DNA of 64,000 nt, from NCBI RefSeq assembly GCF_029962835.1, contig NC_080574.1, forward strand, positions 39,499,501-39,563,500. Direction: 5' to 3'. The DNA comes from Magnolia sinica. Taxonomy: Eukaryota > Streptophyta > Magnoliopsida > Magnoliales > Magnoliaceae. Under the pieces are notes generated by a model. That model was not told where the DNA came from and ran no database searches. It saw only the letters and a list, made by a program, of their open reading frames with translations. The translations under genes and the position numbers were made by a program. Positions 58,724-64,000 of this stretch are shown here, piece by piece; the stretch's first letter is position 1, and every line of letters starts with the position of its first letter.

Positions 58724-59703
58724 AAGGGAAAGAAGTGTAAAGATGGAGAAGATGGCAGTGGCAACTTCAAAGAAAGCCATTTGAAGTGTAGGAAACTTGG
58801 GAAATGAGATGGGGATGTAGGTTTTTGAGATTTTGAGACACAAAGATGGGTTTGTGTACTCAAATGGGAAGAAGCAAGGGAGATGGAAGGTGGTAATAGA
58901 TGGGTTTTTGAGAGGAATGATAGAGGTGGTGTAAAATGTGGAAGAAGATGGAAGATTGTTATGAAAAGTGGAAGAAGGTGGGGTCTTGAATGTATGAAGG
59001 GGGGTTTGAGAGGGAAGGGAGTGGAAATGGAGTGGAGAGGTGAAAAATATGAAGGATTTGAGAGGTTTATATGTATGGAGGTGAGGATTTGAGAGAGAAA
59101 GAAAGATTTTGGAGGTAATAGAGGGTTGAAAATCATGAAAGCAAGGTGGAATGGGGTTTGGGGGGTTAAAGGGAGGGACCCACACGTGTGTATAGGCCCA
59201 CCTAACCGGGCGGTGGGCAGCACGCCGCCGGTCGGGAGGTGCCGCTGCCCGAAGGCTGTTGAGCCGGGCGGTGCCGCTGCCCGGGCTCTATCCCGTCAGC
59301 AATCGCCCCACCTAGGGGTGGTGTCCCCTCTTCCCCGAGATGCGAAAATCATGTGGGACCCCCCTGGGTCCCCCTGCAAATTGCGGTGTGGCCCCCCTTC
59401 CATTTGGGGCACTTTCGAACTTTAACTTGCCCATATCCACGCTTCTAGCGTGGTTTGAGTGTGGAATTTACTGAGTTATTGCCCAAACTCGTCGATTGAC
59501 GGGTTAAAGAGGAATTGGGATTAAGTTTACATGGTCTTATACGCCTACGAGGTGAAATTCAACGGTTAGTTTCGGTCAATTTCGTCAACGGGTGAAACTT
59601 GGAATCCTAAGATTGTTTTTACGTTTTATCGTACCCTCCTAAGTCAAAGTACGTCAGTGTGCATCGTGCGACTATAACCCAGGTCCAGTTTAATCCAAAT
59701 CAT
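58724..59703 (-). other. chromovirus 2 leader region with GC-rich block
   Basis: Pyrimidine-rich on the minus strand from 58724 to about 59200; an open frame there (58163-59185) is low complexity and looks like leader rather than protein. A GC-rich block at about 59200-59400 repeats GGGCGGTG and CCGCTGCCCG. No gag is seen. Confidence 0.45.
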
Positions 59704-59715
59704 ACTCTGATACCA
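59704..59715 (-). other. chromovirus 2, primer-binding site (initiator Met tRNA)
   Basis: On the minus strand TGGTATCAGAGT lies three bases inside the 5' LTR border. It matches the complement of the initiator Met tRNA 3' end and confirms minus orientation. Confidence 0.88.
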
Positions 59716-59718
59716 ACT

Positions 59719-60655
59719 TTTAACGCCTTGAAAATTGGGGGTCGAGCAGGAGCCCAACTCCCGAGTTCCAACACATCACTTATGCAACATAGATAATGAT
59801 GATTAAATGTTTTCCATATTAGTGCATTAAACATGAGTGGGATTATACCAAATCAACATATCATACTCTAGAGACAGTTAAATTACACAAGCGGAAGACT
59901 ATGATAAGTATATAAAACGTATAAGTGGTCATATGTCCTCAGAGTATGAAAGTCACCAGGTTAAGCATTTACATGTATAATTCCAAAAATAACAAAATGA
60001 TAAAAATGTGATATCGTCTATCCATATCCCTGTAGCCCCGATTCGCAACTCCAGGTTTACATAGACTCGCCAGAGAGTTGCATGTAGGAGAACTCCTCGC
60101 CATCATAAAGGTCCGACTCCGCTACGTAAGCATTGCCATCATCTGCAACTACAACAGAGTCTGGTTGGTGTTTAAAGCACCGTCCCAGAACGTGGGAGTG
60201 AGTGATCAAATCAGTGGAGCTATAAAGCAAAGGTTAACATGTTATCAATTCAGTCAAGCAGAAATGATAAAGCAATACAACAATCATATCCTAAGTACTC
60301 TTGTTAATGCGAGTATGAAATGCGATAATGATGTATGCCCTCGCCTGCACTCCCTAAGCGACATCATCTCACGATCGCAACATGCAACACTCCCACTATG
60401 CTCAATTCCAACGCTAAAGGCACATGCAATGCGGTGCATGTGCGTGATTAGCTAAGTTCTTAGATAAGCATATTCATACAGCAGGATTGGGAATCTAAGG
60501 CACCTCTCTTTATATCATTTACCCAAACAATGATCCATTTAGGGTCGTCAATCCTACTTAATCGCATACGATAGGCAGTTCTAAGTCACTACGGAGAGGC
60601 TCATCACCATCAGCGCAGGCCTATTTTATATTCGAGGTTACTACGGAAAGGCTAG
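59719..60655 (-). repeat. chromovirus 2, 5' LTR (937 bp, cut)
   Basis: Matches the first 935 or so bases of the LTR at 50705 and stops after AAAGGCTAG, where the partner LTR continues with TCACATTAGCG (51640). At 60656 a new LTR start follows. The terminal G of TG is T here (59720). Confidence 0.85.
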
Positions 60656-63600
60656 TGTAACACCCTGAAAATTGAGGGTCAAGTAAAGCTCAACTCTCAA
60701 GTTCCAACGCATCACTTATGCAACATAGATTATGATGATTATTATGAGTGCATTCGAACATGAGTGAGATTATACTAAAACAACATAACATACTCTAGAG
60801 TTAATGTAATTAAGCAAGCGAAAGACTGAATTTAATATAAAAAGTATAGGTACGTGTTTCATAACCTCCAAAGTATGATCATGTAGCTGGGCTGAATATA
60901 TATACAAGTATTATTTCAAACTTACAAAATGCCAAAAATGTAAATGTTCAACTAATCCAGTATGCCTGTAATCCCATCGAAATAGCACGAGGTCTATATA
61001 GACCCGCCTGAGAGCTGCACGTAAGAGAACTCCTCCTCGTCTATGAAGACTGGCTCAGTCGCATAGACCTCGCTAGAATCTGCATCTAAATTAGAGTCTG
61101 GTTGGTGTTTTAAAACACCATCCCAGGTGGGAATGAGTAGCTAATTCAGTGGAACTATAAAACAAAGGTTAACATGTTATCAATTCAGTCAAGCAGTAAT
61201 GATAAAGCAATACATCAAACAGTCCTAGCTACTCTTATTAATGCAAGGATGATATGCTATAATGATGCATGCCCTCGCCTACACTCTCTCAGCGGCTTCA
61301 TCTCACGATCGCGCATGCAACATTCTCGTTGTGCTCAACTCCAATGCCAAAGGCACATTCAATGCGGTGCACATGCGTGTTAGCCAAGTTCTTAATTAGA
61401 CTTATTCATACAACAGTTTTGGAAAGCTAAGGTACCTCCCTTTATATCATTTACCCAAACAAAGATCCATCTAGGGTCGTCAATCCTAGTTAATCACATA
61501 CGATGACAGTTCCAGGTCGCTACGGAGAGGCTCGTCACCTCAGCGCAGGCCTAGTTTATTCTCGAGGTCACTATAGAAAGGATCGTCACCTTGCTGTAGT
61601 CCTAGTGTATACTTGAGGTCACTCCGCCAACGCCCTACCAACTGACAGTCTATTTTCGAAGGCTCGTCACCAACTCGACTGGGAACCACAGTCAGGCTGC
61701 GCTAGTGTAGGTTGACAGCTCGAATATAGTGTCTCATACCACCGTATTCGGCTCACGAGTTTGGATTACTCACTGGTCACTACGGGGAGGCTCGTCACCC
61801 CAGCGTAAGCCGAAGCTCGACCACGGTGTCTCATACCACCATGCCTGGGTCATGAGTCTTAGTAGATCGTGGTATCATAATTGAAACGGGTCTTTACCTT
61901 GGTAAGGGGTACCTTAGATTCAAGCAGTAACATCCATACATGGTAAACACACAATAGGACAATCAGTTTATTGGACAAGTTCGACTGGTACAAGCATATG
62001 ATGAATTAATCGACATGGAGCGCTAACCACTGTCGACAATCATCGTACCACTCGAATTCACTGAATGCATCAAATGTGGTGAGACTAGCTCGGCCACTCA
62101 AACAGGAATTGTTACCGATTGCCTGGACTACGTCGTAGTCTCAATCATAGTCAAATGCAAGAAGTAAGCATACATGATAATCATACGACATTTAACAATC
62201 AATTCCAACATACATATCATTTGAGCATATTATTCAACAAATATAACATGATATTCTACATATACATTGGCTATACAAAACATATAATTGAAATTAAAGC
62301 TACATGAAGAAAAGTATACATATAGCTAAGGTAATTAAGAATCCTATCTCAACAACCCTCGTAATTACAAAGCATCAAACAATTACTCATACATGCATTT
62401 TGTCAAACACTTAGACTACATATTACACATACGTGTAATATATTAGTTTCAATAGACATTAGGGCAAATCCTTTCACAAAGGAGCTGCCACTCATACAAC
62501 GATCATATCTTCTCAATTTACAAGCATGGCAAGCACAAATCATATTTTTAAAATCGTTCAAATATTTCAACAAACATATAGAATGCATAATATTCAACAT
62601 AGTTTATGTGTGTGTGTGTGTAATACACAGAGGATACCCTATCTAAACACATGTGATAGCAATCAAGTCATTCATAAATCATTACTGACATTGAAAGCCT
62701 TGAAAATCATAACCTAAGCTTTTATAGTCCACACCTTTCATCTGTAAACTCGAACCGAACTCAGTTTGAACGCTACGTCTTTGTCTATGGCATAATGGCT
62801 ACCTGAATCATGAAATAGGTTAGCTATTTCATCGATTCATCTACTTGGATACCTAAAATAGATTAGGGTTAGGATTTCTTACCCAAAAGTGGAATCAAAA
62901 TCACCGGTATAGCAATATGGGTAGGATGATTCGACACGTGGAGTGGTGGCATCGAATCCCGGCAATGATCTCCCACTTTCTCTCTCACTTCTCCACTTTC
63001 TCCCCTTTTCTCTCTTCTCTCTCCTAGGGTTTGGAGAAAATCGTATGGAATAGAAATGGGGTAGGTTTAGGCCCTTATATAGGCTCAGAACTGACGAAAT
63101 TGGCCCCAAGGCCATGGTATACTTAGGTTATATCTAAAAGTCGTCTGTTTCGGGCCAATGGAGGTCATCTGGAGGTCCGTTAGCTGCATACGGTTCGGAG
63201 AAAGTTCCCTAATGATGGATCTATGCTAGGTTAAGATTTTGGTTCGATCGAGTTTACAGATTGACCACGGGGTACCAATTTCAGTTCAACGGCTATCGTT
63301 ACTCGATCAGGGCCACAAGTACACTGACATGTGTATGAAAATTTTCTTGATCTAAGGGTGTAATTGGGTCAGAATATGATTATCTGAAACCTTAAATTTG
63401 GCCCACAAGTGAATGACCCAATTCACTTAAGTTTGAGTCAGTTTTCTAAAGATATTCACGTTTCTCACACACTTCGCTCTAAGCTCAAGCTGTGCATTTC
63501 TAGATACTATTTGGACTTGATTTTCGAGATGGTTGTTAAGCCCAGTAAGGCGATCATAACTGTATAGTTTCGCAGTCATCGGACTTTCGACGCGCGGTCC

Positions 63601-64000
63601 AGGTCCAATATGGAGTTTCAATGCGCTGTCGAGAGCAACTGAGTTTTGAGATGGATCCTAGGTTTTTAGGCGATGTAGCATTAACGATTCTGCTAGTTTT
63701 GGGTCTTGCAGTTCGTATTTAAAGTGGTTCGAGCTAATTTCACAATTAATTTACTTTAGTACTTAACTAAATTCCACCCTAATTATGATAGAATAAGATC
63801 TTAGGATAGGAGAAGATGATCTTTCTAAATAACCTATTTGTTCTGTGAGATTCCATAAGGTTAATGGTCAAAAGCTCATTTTATTTATGTATTTACTATT
63901 TATAGTAAGTTTTAGTTTAAGTATTCTTCTTCATCATTTAAACTTTAGGATTTGTGTCTAATGTGAAAGTACTTAGAAAATTTTGAAGAACATAGTGGTG
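60656..64000. mobile_element. third, more diverged LTR of the same superfamily, inserted in the 5' LTR
   Basis: Begins TGTAACACCCTGAAAATTGAGG at the exact cut of the previous LTR. It follows the 50705 LTR in order (GGTCGCTACGGAGAGGCTCGTC at 61516, CGACGCGCGGTCCAGGTCC at 63588) with many substitutions and indels. Recognisable similarity fades after about 63780, close to where the LTR should end. The rest of the element lies beyond the window, or this is another solo LTR. Confidence 0.75.

Larger units (their letters stand above)
50705..60655 (-). mobile_element. Ty3/gypsy chromovirus 2 (Tekay/Del-like), gag-less, 5' LTR cut
   Basis: Minus-strand order: LTR start (59719, cut at 60655), primer site, an unrelated ORF where gag is expected, protease, reverse transcriptase, RNase H, integrase with chromodomain, polypurine tract, LTR (53853-50705). 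The LTRs are about 3.1 kb, begin TGTAACG and end ACATTACA (plus strand), as in Tekay/Del elements. By eye, LTR copies differ at about 7-8 in 100 bases. The left flank 5-mer is ACAGA; its partner lies outside the window. Pol is broken in several frames, so it is not autonomous. Confidence 0.88.

Noticed and set aside
58163-59185. 340-codon ORF taken as a single protein
   Set aside because: The first half is low-complexity pyrimidine-rich leader. Only the part from the Met at 58723 has protein-like composition.

Overview
This is nuclear DNA from a flowering plant. Two intron-bearing plant genes lie in the first 18 kb, and the other 46 kb is almost entirely transposable elements (TEs). The many foldback repeats with a core beginning GGGCCCCACCATGATG remind me of magnoliid genomes. 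That placement is from memory, has low confidence, and nothing here proves it. I see no bacterial, organellar, rRNA, tRNA or CRISPR sequence.

Genes. A clade-typical protein phosphatase 2C gene runs on the + strand (four coding exons, 4190-8137, 389 residues). A U-box/ARM-repeat E3 ubiquitin ligase of the PUB43/44 (SAUL1) type runs on the - strand (three coding exons, 17709-11543, 814 residues). They are convergent, with about 3.4 kb between their stop codons. Both look intact. Their introns hold TE debris: a dispersed repeat and a small foldback element in the phosphatase gene, and in ligase intron 2 a stack consisting of an RTE LINE tail split by an 801-bp element plus an L1 tail.

TE region. 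From 18.6 to 28.1 kb there is a split dispersed repeat, then a complete-ended hAT element (21675-25794, 8-bp target duplication) whose transposase is broken, then an ATATCG-rich element carrying a Tourist-like MITE. A Ty3/gypsy element spans 28260-37711 with a perfect 5-bp target duplication. Its upstream LTR was later hit by an L1 fragment and by a solo LTR of a related family. From 37.7 to 50.7 kb lies a field of MITEs, a LINE tail, a tRNA-derived SINE and degenerate oligonucleotide repeats. From 50705 on there is a second Ty3/gypsy element, a chromovirus of Tekay/Del type with LTRs of about 3.1 kb. Its gag gene is not found, and an unrelated ORF occupies that place. Its upstream LTR is cut at 60655 by another related LTR that continues to the window end.

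Most interesting points. (1) One palindromic core of about 400 bp recurs at least seven times between different terminal inverted repeats, including two Tourist-like elements with TAA/TTA duplications and one Mutator-like element with a 10-bp duplication. (2) The gag-less chromovirus carries a foreign ORF. (3) Several nested insertions have readable target duplications, so their relative order can be worked out.
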